From assembly GCA_028713595.1 (NCBI GenBank), contig JAQTNZ010000102.1:1-7770 (forward strand): a DNA stretch of 7,770 bases, given 5' to 3'. Numbering within the stretch: position 1 is the stretch's first letter; the number at the start of each line of letters is the position of its first letter. Positions 1-5,868 of this stretch are shown here, piece by piece. The stretch comes from Methylovulum sp. GTDB lineage: Bacteria > Pseudomonadota > Gammaproteobacteria > Methylococcales > Methylomonadaceae. The notes under the pieces are model-generated. The model searched no databases. It was not told the DNA's origin and saw only the letters and a list, made by a program, of their open reading frames with translations. The position numbers and the translations under genes were made by a program.

Positions 1-444
1 TTGCAACGTCAGGAAAAATTGCAGATTGCCATGTTTGACCGTGGCCCTGGCACGACCTGGATGCAGAAAAACGGTTTGCTCGACCAAGGTATCCCGTATC
101 AGTCGATGTCGGGCGATGACGACAACAATATCGCCATGCAGTTGGACAAGGACTTGAAGGCCAAAAAAATTGATATGGTGATTTTGTGGGGCCCATTGGC
201 GGGCTATATCATGTCGCAAAGCCCCAAAAACAGTTACACCCTGATTCCGATGACCTCAGCACAGGGCATCCAGTTTGAATTTTCAATGGCGATGGGCGTG
301 CGTAATGGCGATAAGGCCAAAAAAGCCCTGTTGGATAAGCTGATCCAGTCCAAATCGGCACAGATTCGGCAAATTTTGGAAGCCTATAATATCCCTTTGT
401 TGGACATCCCTAAAGATACCAAGCAAAAGGCTGACGATGATTGA
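1..444 (+). CDS. C-terminal part of an MxaJ/XoxJ-like periplasmic solute-binding protein (quinoprotein dehydrogenase-associated), 5' end cut by the window
   Basis: The reading frame is open from the first base, so the TTG at 1 is probably an internal Leu and the true start lies upstream. The visible 147 residues look like the second lobe of a type-2 periplasmic binding fold. They include a WGPLAGY segment (residues 63-69), an FSMAMGVRNGD stretch (94-104) and a closing segment in which an ILEAYNIPLL motif (125-134) is followed by a charged, lysine- and aspartate-rich tail. This pattern matches the family annotated as quinoprotein dehydrogenase-associated ABC transporter substrate-binding proteins, which contains MxaJ and XoxJ. 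Those act in the periplasm with PQQ-dependent methanol dehydrogenase; XoxJ is thought to help activate the lanthanide-dependent XoxF enzyme. The stop codon overlaps the start of bluB by four bases, suggesting translational coupling. The methanol-oxidation link is by family resemblance; no dehydrogenase gene is visible. An ordinary amino-acid-binding ABC protein is the alternative. Confidence 0.7.
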   Translation: MQRQEKLQIAMFDRGPGTTWMQKNGLLDQGIPYQSMSGDDDNNIAMQLDKDLKAKKIDMVILWGPLAGYIMSQSPKNSYTLIPMTSAQGIQFEFSMAMGVRNGDKAKKALLDKLIQSKSAQIRQILEAYNIPLLDIPKDTKQKADDD

Positions 445-1136
445 GCTGGCCTTTATACATTCGCGTGGTAAGCCCTTTGTCCATTCATAACCGTTATTCC
501 GATGCCGATATTGCCGCTGTTTATCGGGTGATTTATGAACGCCGTGATATGCGGCATTTTTTGCCCGATCCTATCGCCCCCGAACTGTTGGGCCGCTTGC
601 TGGCCGCCGCCCATCATGCACCTAGCGTGGGCTTTATGCAGCCGTGGCGGTTTATCCGCGTCCGTTGCCCAACATTGCGGGTACAGCTTCACCACCTGGT
701 TGAGCAAGAACGCTTGCTGACCGCCAAGGCTTTGCATGAGCGTGAAGACAGCTTTATGAAGCTGAAAGTGGAGGGGATTTTGGAATGTGCGGAGGTATTG
801 GTCGCGGCGTTATGCGACCAACGGGAACACCATATTTTCGGGCGGCGTACTTTGCCGGAGATGGATTTGGCTTCGTTGTCCTGTGCTATCCAAAACCTAT
901 GGCTGGCCGCGCGGGCCGAGGGCTTGGGCATGGGCTGGGTGTCGCTGTTTGCACCTGAAGCCATTAAAAGCTTGTTGGTCATGCCCGATGACAGCCATCC
1001 GGTGGCTGTTTTATGTATCGGGCATGTCAGCACGTTTTATGACCAGCCACTTTTGCAGCAGGAAGGCTGGGCTGAACGCCAGGATATTGATGATCTTGTT
1101 TTTGAAAATTTTTGGAATACCCCACCGTGCCGTTAA
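441..1136 (+). CDS. bluB: 5,6-dimethylbenzimidazole synthase BluB
   Basis: BluB is a cytoplasmic flavin-destructase that uses O2 to cleave reduced FMN, yielding 5,6-dimethylbenzimidazole, the lower base of cobalamin. The 231-residue protein shows the family hallmarks: ERRDMRHF (33-40), APSVGFMQPW (60-69), the long segment EMDLASLSCAIQNLWLAARA (140-159) and GMGWVSLF (163-170). Asp36 and Ser168 sit where the Asp and Ser needed for catalysis lie in the Sinorhizobium meliloti enzyme, so it is probably active. These motifs separate it from general nitroreductases. The TTG at 441 is the earliest possible start because an in-frame TGA lies directly before it; an AAAGG at 426-430 is suitably placed. 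About 20 residues precede the usual family start, so GTG at 465 or TTG at 477 is also possible. It overlaps the upstream gene by 4 bases and the cobT frame downstream by at least 10. The neighbouring cobT, which uses the BluB product, makes the call firm. Confidence 0.93.
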   Translation: MSWPLYIRVVSPLSIHNRYSDADIAAVYRVIYERRDMRHFLPDPIAPELLGRLLAAAHHAPSVGFMQPWRFIRVRCPTLRVQLHHLVEQERLLTAKALHEREDSFMKLKVEGILECAEVLVAALCDQREHHIFGRRTLPEMDLASLSCAIQNLWLAARAEGLGMGWVSLFAPEAIKSLLVMPDDSHPVAVLCIGHVSTFYDQPLLQQEGWAERQDIDDLVFENFWNTPPCR

Positions 1137-2173
1137 ATTTTACTATCCTGCCGCCACCAGCGGCTTTGGCAATCGCATTACGACAAAAAATCGACCAAAA
1201 AACTAAGCCGCTGAGGGCGTTAGGGCAATTGGAAGCCTTGGCTTTGCAAATCGGCCTGATCCAACAAACCTTGACACCCACGCTTAATGCCCCGCACATT
1301 ATTGTCTTTGCGGGCGATCATGGTTTGGTCGCGGCGGGGGTCAGTTTGTATCCTGCCAGCGTCACTGCGCAAATGGTCGCCAATTTCATTAACGGTGGTG
1401 CGGCGATCAATGTGTTTGCCAGGCAGCATGGTATCGGCTTGGTGATTGTCGATGCTGGGGTCAATGGTGATTTATCGGCATACCCCGATTTAATCCAGGC
1501 CAAAATAGGTAATGGTACGCAAAATTGCCTAACTCAAGCGGCGATGAGCGCTGATGAATGCCATGCCGCATTACGGAAAGGGGCGGAGTTGGTGATGGCT
1601 CGCCATGCGCAGGGTTGTAATTGCATTGGTTTTGGTGAGATGGGTATCGGCAATAGCGCTTCGGCCAGTTTGCTGATGCACAGCTTGACGGGTTTGCCTT
1701 TGGCCGATTGTGTCGGGCGCGGTACTGGCTTGGATGATACGCAACTTAGCCATAAAACCGCTGTATTGCAAGACGTGCTGGCTCGGCATCAACAGCCATC
1801 GGCAGGGTTGCCTTTAGAAGTCTTGGCAACCTTTGGTGGCTTTGAAATCGCCATGATGACCGGTGCGTATCTGCAAGCGGCTGAATTGGGTATGGTGATT
1901 ATGGTGGACGGTTTCATTGCCAGCGCGGCGTTATTGGTGGCGGCGCACTGTTATCCGGCGGTACTGGATTATTGTATATTCAGCCACGTCTCCAACGAGC
2001 GCGGCCATCGGGCGATGCTAGAGCATTTTAACGCCACTGCGCTGTTGCAATTGGACATGCGTTTGGGTGAAGGCTCCGGCATTGCCATCGCTTATCCGCT
2101 ATTACAATCCGCCGTGCTGTTTTTAAATGAAATGGCGACATTTGCTGAGGCGGGGGTCGAATCAGCTCTCTAA
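1127..2173 (+). CDS. cobT: Nicotinate-nucleotide--dimethylbenzimidazole phosphoribosyltransferase CobT
   Basis: CobT transfers phosphoribose from nicotinate mononucleotide to dimethylbenzimidazole, giving alpha-ribazole 5'-phosphate for the nucleotide loop of cobalamin. With GTG at 1127 as start the protein has 348 residues, typical of the family. Visible family motifs are AGDHG (62-66), GEMGIGN (170-176), GRGTGLDD (197-204), DGF (261-263), the SH pair at 286-287 and LGEGSG (313-318). Glu315 in the last motif matches the catalytic Glu317 of the Salmonella enzyme. I chose GTG 1127 because a GGA at 1114-1116 lies about 10 bases upstream. A TTG at 1112 would add five residues and is the other option. 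Either start lies inside the end of bluB (overlap 10 or 25 bases), so the two are probably translationally coupled and co-regulated. Other cobalamin genes such as cobU, cobS and cobC are not in the window. No frameshift or missing key residue is seen. Confidence 0.95.
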   Translation: MPLNFTILPPPAALAIALRQKIDQKTKPLRALGQLEALALQIGLIQQTLTPTLNAPHIIVFAGDHGLVAAGVSLYPASVTAQMVANFINGGAAINVFARQHGIGLVIVDAGVNGDLSAYPDLIQAKIGNGTQNCLTQAAMSADECHAALRKGAELVMARHAQGCNCIGFGEMGIGNSASASLLMHSLTGLPLADCVGRGTGLDDTQLSHKTAVLQDVLARHQQPSAGLPLEVLATFGGFEIAMMTGAYLQAAELGMVIMVDGFIASAALLVAAHCYPAVLDYCIFSHVSNERGHRAMLEHFNATALLQLDMRLGEGSGIAIAYPLLQSAVLFLNEMATFAEAGVESAL

Positions 2174-2252
2174 AGATAAATTCTCCGCCGCAGCAAACAG
2201 GATAGGGTGATGTTGTCCAATTATTAGGCAACCCCGCCCGCTTACCTAGCTT

Positions 2253-2855
2253 TTACGCAATGCCTTCGCCCCATTTTCCCGCATAAAAACGCTGATCCAG
2301 ACTTGCACGAGTACGCTCAGCCAGTTCGGCGGCCTTAAAGCCTTCATCCAGATCATCGGCTTCGCCCTGATAGCCCACGGCCAGCATGGCCATAGGCGTA
2401 CAGTCATCGGGTAACGCGAACACCAACCGTGCCTTGTCCGCGTCAAACCCGCCCATCTGATGCACCACCAGACCCAATGCCGCCGCTTGCAGGCTCAAAC
2501 TCACACTGGCCGCGCCGGTGTCATACATTGCCAAGCGGTTCGGTTGCCCGTTATGGGTAAAGTTTGCCATTGCCACCGCCAGTATCAATATCGGCGCGTT
2601 TTTCGCCCATAAACGGTTTTTCTCAACTAAGGTTTCTAGCGCGGTTTGCCAGCTTGCCAAGTCGGTGCTTTTGTCACAGACAATAAACCGCCAAGGTTGG
2701 TCGTTAAAGCAAGAAGGTGCCCAGCGGGCGGCCTCCAATAATGCCAACTTGTCATCGTGACTGACCAATCTGGCGGGGTCTATCGCCCGTGGACTCCAGC
2801 GCTGGGCGATAAGCTCATGAATTTCTACAGATGTTACGGCAGGTTTTTGTTGCAT
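2253..2855 (-). CDS. Nitroreductase family protein (FMN-dependent oxidoreductase)
   Basis: This 200-residue cytoplasmic protein belongs to the FMN-binding nitroreductase superfamily, whose members reduce nitro groups, quinones or enones with NAD(P)H; its own substrate cannot be told from sequence. Features seen: an RWSPRAID motif near the N terminus (19-26) typical of FMN phosphate contact, APSCFNDQPWRF (46-57), an NAPILI core strand (86-91), YDTGAASVSLSLQAAALGL (111-129) with GGFD (135-138), and LAVGYQGE (158-165). The ATG start is supported by AGGAA at + positions 2863-2867, seven bases upstream. It lies tail-to-tail with cobT and divergent from the PEP-CTERM gene. It shares the superfamily with BluB 1.1 kb away, but lacks the BluB EMDL and GWVS signatures, so I do not assign it a B12 role. 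Residue usage is like its neighbours and no damage is seen. Confidence 0.88.
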   Translation of the reverse strand: MQQKPAVTSVEIHELIAQRWSPRAIDPARLVSHDDKLALLEAARWAPSCFNDQPWRFIVCDKSTDLASWQTALETLVEKNRLWAKNAPILILAVAMANFTHNGQPNRLAMYDTGAASVSLSLQAAALGLVVHQMGGFDADKARLVFALPDDCTPMAMLAVGYQGEADDLDEGFKAAELAERTRASLDQRFYAGKWGEGIA

Positions 2856-2890
2856 GGTGAAGTTCCTATGAATGGGCTAAACGTCAGCCG

Positions 2891-2899
2891 ATTTTATCA
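2891..2899 (-). promoter_or_regulatory. Extended -10 promoter candidate for the nitroreductase gene
   Basis: On the minus strand the bases read TGATAAAAT, an extended -10 (TG, one base, then TAAAAT, five of six matches to TATAAT). It would give a transcript starting near 2884 with a leader of about 28 bases before the nitroreductase ATG, leaving room for the AGGAA ribosome site. There is no good -35 hexamer 17 bases upstream, which extended -10 promoters often tolerate. The surrounding DNA is AT-rich, so a chance match is possible. Confidence 0.45.
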
Positions 2900-2950
2900 T
2901 TTAATGGCTTTAGGGCCTTATTAAAACCAATGCCCGTCTTGTCTATAAGT

Positions 2951-2980
2951 GTTTTTGTCAAAAACTGACTATTTTTGTCA
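2951..2980. promoter_or_regulatory. Palindromic cluster, candidate activator or operator site
   Basis: A 15-base perfect palindrome with a one-base centre, GTTTTTGTCAAAAAC, occupies 2951-2965. TTTTTGTCA occurs at 2952-2960 and again at 2972-2980, exactly 20 bases apart, close to two helical turns. The two copies enclose a TGAC at 2966-2969, so GTCA-N5-TGAC and TGAC-N7-GTCA inverted pairs are both present. The spacing and symmetry look like a dimer-binding site in tandem. It lies about 120 bases upstream of the sigma-54-like element, a usual distance for an enhancer-binding activator, and just upstream of the nitroreductase promoter. The binding protein is not known and AT-rich sequence yields such patterns by chance. 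Confidence 0.4.
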
Positions 2981-3076
2981 CTTTTTATAGGTGATAAGTT
3001 CTCTGGACAAACAAATAAGTTGGCTGTTGGGCATGGTATAAGGTTTTTTCAAAAAATACGGTTTCTTTTTAAAAAA

Positions 3077-3092
3077 TGGCCTATAAAATGCT
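3077..3092 (+). promoter_or_regulatory. Sigma-54-like -24/-12 promoter candidate for the PEP-CTERM gene
   Basis: The bases TGGC at 3077-3080 and TGCT at 3089-3092 place the invariant GG (3078-3079) and GC (3090-3091) exactly 10 bases apart, as RpoN promoters require. Matches to the consensus TGGCAC-N5-TTGCT are TGGC and TGC(T); the inner CAC is only partly kept. Transcription would start near 3103, giving a leader of about 145 bases. PEP-CTERM genes in several proteobacteria are thought to be controlled by the PrsK/PrsR two-component system with sigma-54, which fits, but neither prsK, prsR nor rpoN lies in the window. Confidence 0.42.
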
Positions 3093-3247
3093 ATTATTTA
3101 CTTTAAATAGTCTTTAAAATAGCTTCCATAACCGATAAATTTTTTGTGCAAACTGCTCTCGCTGGAAGGGTTGCGTTATCCCGCGAAATCACTTATTTCT
3201 AAAAGTTACCTTTAGTGGCAACACTTAATTCCTTGGAGTAACAGCAA

Positions 3248-4102
3248 ATGGCCGACTCGTCCAGCAAGCCCTACAAAGCGTTGCGTAAATTCATTGTCAC
3301 CGGATTTGCCGCCCTGTCTTTATCACTGTCTACATCAGCCTTTTCAGGGCAGGTGGAGTTTGTCAATAATGGCTCGTTCGAGACCACGACAGCATCAAGG
3401 TCAACCCAGCTTCAGAGTGGTACTAATGCTTTGTCTGGATGGACAATAGGTGCAGGTGCCGGTAACGGCTATACCTTTTTGGCTTTTCCTGGCACGGCCG
3501 GCACCAGCATCAATGGCAGCAATGGCATCAAGTTATGGGACAGCGGTAATGGTGGGCTGAACACTATCCCCAATTCTAGCCCTAATGGCGGCAAGTTTAT
3601 TGTCAGCGATGGCGCCTATCAGCTGACCACCCTGTACCAAACTTTGACTGGCCTGACCGTGGGGCAATTGTACGAGTTACGCTTTTATCAGGCGGCAGGA
3701 CAACAAACAGGCTTTACCGGCAACACCACAAACCAATGGCAAGTGTCTTTTGGTGGTTCGCTGACCACCGTAAACAGCATTACCCTGCCTAATGGGCAAG
3801 TTTATACCGGTTCAACCAAGGTCATCACCGGCGGCGATACCCGCCTGTCACAGGTGATGAACAATGCCAGCAAAGGCTTTACCAATTGGACGGCTCAGAC
3901 CATGACCTTTAGGGCCACCGCACAAAGCGAATTGTTAGGCTTTTTGGCCTTGGGCGGGCCTTTAGGGCAACCGCCTTTTTCGCTGATTGACGGCATTTCC
4001 ATGACCCAGCAAGTCCCAGAACCTGGCAGCTTTGCGCTATTGGCCTTAGGTGCGGGTGTATTTGGCTTTATGCGCAGACGTAGCCTGAAACCATCGGCGT
4101 AA
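3248..4102 (+). CDS. PEP-CTERM sorting domain-containing exported protein
   Basis: This 284-residue protein is predicted to be exported and handled by an exosortase. The N terminus (about 1-33) has lysines and an arginine, then a hydrophobic run (18-30) and a probable signal peptidase site near the STSAFSG segment. The mature part opens with an FVNNGSFET motif (38-46), seen at the start of many carbohydrate-binding-like, beta-sandwich PEP-CTERM proteins, followed by a Gly/Thr/Asn/Ser-rich region with an LSGWT element (62-66) and an LYQTLTGLTVGQLYELRF strand region near 128-146. The C-terminal tail (256-284) is a textbook PEP-CTERM: VPEP, a hydrophobic helix, then Arg-Arg-Arg. The protein has no cysteine. 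In such systems the tail is cut by an EpsH/XrtA-type exosortase linked to exopolysaccharide export; the cargo role here is unknown. GGAG at 3235-3238 supports the ATG. It looks monocistronic, bounded by a long leader and a strong terminator. Confidence 0.9.
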   Translation: MADSSSKPYKALRKFIVTGFAALSLSLSTSAFSGQVEFVNNGSFETTTASRSTQLQSGTNALSGWTIGAGAGNGYTFLAFPGTAGTSINGSNGIKLWDSGNGGLNTIPNSSPNGGKFIVSDGAYQLTTLYQTLTGLTVGQLYELRFYQAAGQQTGFTGNTTNQWQVSFGGSLTTVNSITLPNGQVYTGSTKVITGGDTRLSQVMNNASKGFTNWTAQTMTFRATAQSELLGFLALGGPLGQPPFSLIDGISMTQQVPEPGSFALLALGAGVFGFMRRRSLKPSA

Positions 4103-4123
4103 CGGCATAAGCGCAAAAAATGG

Positions 4124-4160
4124 AAGCGGCTGCCGTTTACTAAACGGCAGCCGCTTTTTT
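4124..4160 (+). terminator. Strong intrinsic terminator after the PEP-CTERM gene
   Basis: Two arms at 4124-4139 and 4141-4156 are perfect reverse complements; leaving a three-base loop gives a 15-base-pair, GC-rich stem. A run of six T (4155-4160) follows on the plus strand. It begins 21 bases after the PEP-CTERM stop codon and should end that transcript efficiently. The minus strand reads only a short A/T stretch beyond the stem, so action is expected mainly in the plus direction. Confidence 0.93.
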
Positions 4161-4185
4161 GTTTATACCCTATTGCCACTAAATT

Positions 4186-5028
4186 ATGGACATTCTCCAG
4201 CAGTTGCCATCCTTCGTCATTGATGTTTTTAGGCTATCGCTCTGGCTGCTGATTATTATGGTCATTTTTGCGCCTTTGGAAAGGCTGTGGCCTTTGCGGA
4301 GCCAAGCCTTTTTTCGCAAAGCCTGGCTTACTGATTTAATCTATTTTTTCTTAAGCGGCCTGTTGCCGAAGTTTTTGTTAGTGGTGCCTATGGGTCTAAT
4401 CGCCCTGTGGTTGCGTGATTTTGTGCCCGCAGAACTCCATAGCCACGTCGCCCAATTGCCATTATGGGCGCGTTTTGTGGCGGCGATGGTAGTCGGTGAG
4501 TTTGGCGCTTATTGGGGGCATCGTTGGCTGCACGAAGTGCCTTTTTTATGGCGTTTCCATGCCATCCACCACAGTGCCGAACAAATAGACTGGCTGGTCA
4601 ATACCCGCGCCCATCCTATCGATTTGGCCTTTCCGCGTTTGTGTGGCTTTATCCCAATGTTTATACTGGGCTTGGCGCAACCTAGCACCCATCAAATGGA
4701 TTTGTTGCCTTTGCTGGTCACTTTGCTAGGCACGGTATGGGGTTTTTTTATCCATGCCAACCTGCGTTGGCGGTTTGGGTGGCTGGAAGGGATTGTTTCC
4801 ACCCCTGCCTTCCACCATTGGCATCATACTAGGGATAATTTATCGGTCATCAATAAAAATTATGCGCCGATGTTGCCGTGGATGGACAAGCTGTTTGGCA
4901 CTTATTACCTGCCCAAGCAACAGTGGCCTAAGCGGTACGGTATTGATACGCCTATTTCCTCCAGCCTTTGGGTGCAACTCGTCCAGCCTTTTTACTGTCA
5001 AAAAAAGCCGCCTACCCAGAAAACTTAA
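4186..5028 (+). CDS. Sterol desaturase / fatty acid hydroxylase family membrane protein
   Basis: This 280-residue integral membrane protein belongs to the fatty acid hydroxylase superfamily, non-haem di-iron enzymes that hydroxylate or desaturate lipids using O2. The three histidine boxes are intact: HRWLH (112-116), HAIHH (125-129) and HHWHH (210-214, fitting HxxHH), with additional family histidines at 143 (RAHP) and 190 (FIHANL). Hydrophobic segments lie near 10-29, 50-78, 95-110, 151-166 and 172-190, placing the boxes on the cytoplasmic side as in relatives. The specific lipid substrate cannot be told; sterol, hopanoid, fatty acid or carotenoid are all possible, and the sterol name is only the family label. 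The start is uncertain: ATG at 4186 has no Shine-Dalgarno sequence and lies 25 bases after a strong terminator. No partner gene adjoins it. Confidence 0.9.
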   Translation: MDILQQLPSFVIDVFRLSLWLLIIMVIFAPLERLWPLRSQAFFRKAWLTDLIYFFLSGLLPKFLLVVPMGLIALWLRDFVPAELHSHVAQLPLWARFVAAMVVGEFGAYWGHRWLHEVPFLWRFHAIHHSAEQIDWLVNTRAHPIDLAFPRLCGFIPMFILGLAQPSTHQMDLLPLLVTLLGTVWGFFIHANLRWRFGWLEGIVSTPAFHHWHHTRDNLSVINKNYAPMLPWMDKLFGTYYLPKQQWPKRYGIDTPISSSLWVQLVQPFYCQKKPPTQKT

Positions 5029-5159
5029 CGGTTCCGCAAAATAATGCCCCAAACCATCAGGAAATAACACACAAGAAGGATGGTTAGAACGCATAACACC
5101 TGTTGCCAAGATCGCCCTAAGCTATGTCTGACTTCAAGGAAAGCCCATCCCTTATCGGT

Positions 5160-5187
5160 TTGGCACTTGAAGCATACTAATTATATT
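5160..5187 (+). promoter_or_regulatory. Sigma-70 promoter candidate for the small exported protein gene
   Basis: TTGGCA (5160-5165, five of six matches to TTGACA) and TATATT (5182-5187, five of six to TATAAT) are separated by 16 bases. Transcription would begin near 5194, leaving a short leader that holds GGAG at 5197-5200, ten bases before the ATG at 5211. The region from 5029 to 5159 otherwise shows only a 7-base inverted repeat (5052-5058 and 5079-5085) without a T run. Confidence 0.55.
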
Positions 5188-5210
5188 CAGACACTTGGAG
5201 CAAAACGATC

Positions 5211-5822
5211 ATGAAAACACTATTAGATAAAGCCACTAAAATAGCCACCCTGTCTTTGGCATTAGGTTTCGGGCAAGTGGGTGCCGCCAACGCCGATGTT
5301 TCTGGGCTGATTGAGTGGGATGACCCGTCACCTTGGACAACGGTTGCCTCAAGCTGCGCCGTAGACGAAAGCGCCTTGAAGCAATATGCGTTTAACAACG
5401 CCGATTTTTATTATCTAAGCAGCGCGGTAAGCACACCTAACCGTAAGGGCGGGGTTTTTCCGCTGGTTGGCCGTTGTAATGTCGATAATCCTTTGGATGC
5501 TAATGTCAATCCAAAATGGAACACCTTAATCGTGGGTTATATGGATCCAGATTTGCAGAATAAGGGGGCTTCGGTTGTTGCCAGACTCATTCAAGTCAAG
5601 CGGGCGACTGGCTCAATAATCACGCTGGCAACCTTTGACAGCAATAACAATGCAGTGGCGGGACGTACCGAGGGGTTTGTCAACTTTACCGCCCCGTTCG
5701 ATTTCCATAATAATGCTTATTTCGTGCAACTGGAACTGATACGCACCACCACCGAAGTCCTCAGCCCTATCGTTTACAGTGCGCGGTTGGTGAACAGCTC
5801 ACCCAATAATGTCCCTAAATAA
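5211..5822 (+). CDS. Secreted protein of unknown function
   Basis: I do not recognise a named family with certainty. The 203-residue product starts with a clear Sec signal peptide: lysines at 2, 7 and 10, a hydrophobic run around 11-25, and an Ala-Asn-Ala site with cleavage likely after residue 28. The mature part is about 175 residues, rich in alternating polar and hydrophobic stretches suggesting beta strands, with no further membrane segment or lipobox. Two cysteines, at 49 and 89, could form a periplasmic disulfide. Motif-like segments that look conserved rather than random are GRCNVDNP (87-94), VGYMDPD (108-114), TFDSNNN (141-147) and FDFHNNAYFVQLEL (163-176). GGAG at 5197-5200 and a sigma-70-like promoter support expression of a single gene. 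A hairpin lies after the stop. Periplasmic or extracellular location is inferred from the signal peptide; no function is assigned. Confidence 0.85.
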   Translation: MKTLLDKATKIATLSLALGFGQVGAANADVSGLIEWDDPSPWTTVASSCAVDESALKQYAFNNADFYYLSSAVSTPNRKGGVFPLVGRCNVDNPLDANVNPKWNTLIVGYMDPDLQNKGASVVARLIQVKRATGSIITLATFDSNNNAVAGRTEGFVNFTAPFDFHNNAYFVQLELIRTTTEVLSPIVYSARLVNSSPNNVPK

Positions 5823-5836
5823 ACTTTTTTTCAGCG

Positions 5837-5867
5837 GCTTATGGGCAAAAATCTTGCGCCCATAAGC
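5837..5867. terminator. Hairpin between convergent genes, probable weak terminator
   Basis: Perfect 10-base arms at 5837-5846 and 5858-5867 enclose an 11-base loop. The hairpin lies 14 bases after the stop of the secreted-protein gene and touches the stop codon of mtgA (5869-5871) on the other strand. The plus strand has only TTT after the stem and the minus strand has none, so it lacks the T run of a strong intrinsic terminator in either direction. It may act as a two-way end or protect 3' ends. Confidence 0.5.
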
Positions 5868-5868
5868 T

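Larger units (their letters stand above)
2856..3247. other. AT-rich divergent intergenic region, 392 bases, no gene
   Basis: This gap separates the divergent nitroreductase (-) and PEP-CTERM (+) genes. I find no convincing coding frame or RNA gene in it. From left to right it contains the nitroreductase ribosome site and extended -10, the palindromic cluster at 2951-2980, a possible sigma-70 extended -10 on the plus strand (TGGTATAAG at 3034-3042), A- and T-tracts including TTTTTTCAAAAAA at 3044-3056 that may bend the DNA, the sigma-54-like element at 3077-3092, an imperfect repeat CTTTAAATAG / CTTTAAAATAG at 3101-3110 and 3112-3122, and a GC-richer patch at about 3150-3188 within the likely leader. 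A GGAG at 3235-3238 serves as ribosome site for the PEP-CTERM gene. Confidence 0.8.

Noticed and set aside
787..1206. 139-residue frame on the plus strand inside bluB and the start of cobT
   Set aside because: It is an overlapping frame within two well-supported genes, rich in Trp, Arg and Cys, with no family motif. A shadow of the real genes.
2225..2248. Inverted repeat TAGGCAA / TTACCTA between cobT and the nitroreductase gene as a terminator
   Set aside because: Only seven pairs, one of them a G-U wobble on the minus strand and a mismatch on the plus strand, a 10-base loop and no T run. Too weak to call.
3126..3195. Cyclic-di-GMP (GEMM) riboswitch in the PEP-CTERM leader, suggested by a GCAAAC element
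   Set aside because: The other conserved elements and the paired arms of the GEMM fold cannot be found in order; only a short match remains.
5052..5085. Inverted repeat AACCATC / GATGGTT after the desaturase gene as a terminator
   Set aside because: Seven-base stem with a 20-base loop and no T run; probably chance.
5159..5175. TTTGGCAC...GCAT as a second sigma-54 promoter before the secreted-protein gene
   Set aside because: The GG and GC pairs are 8, not 10, bases apart, and the same bases form a better sigma-70 -35 element.
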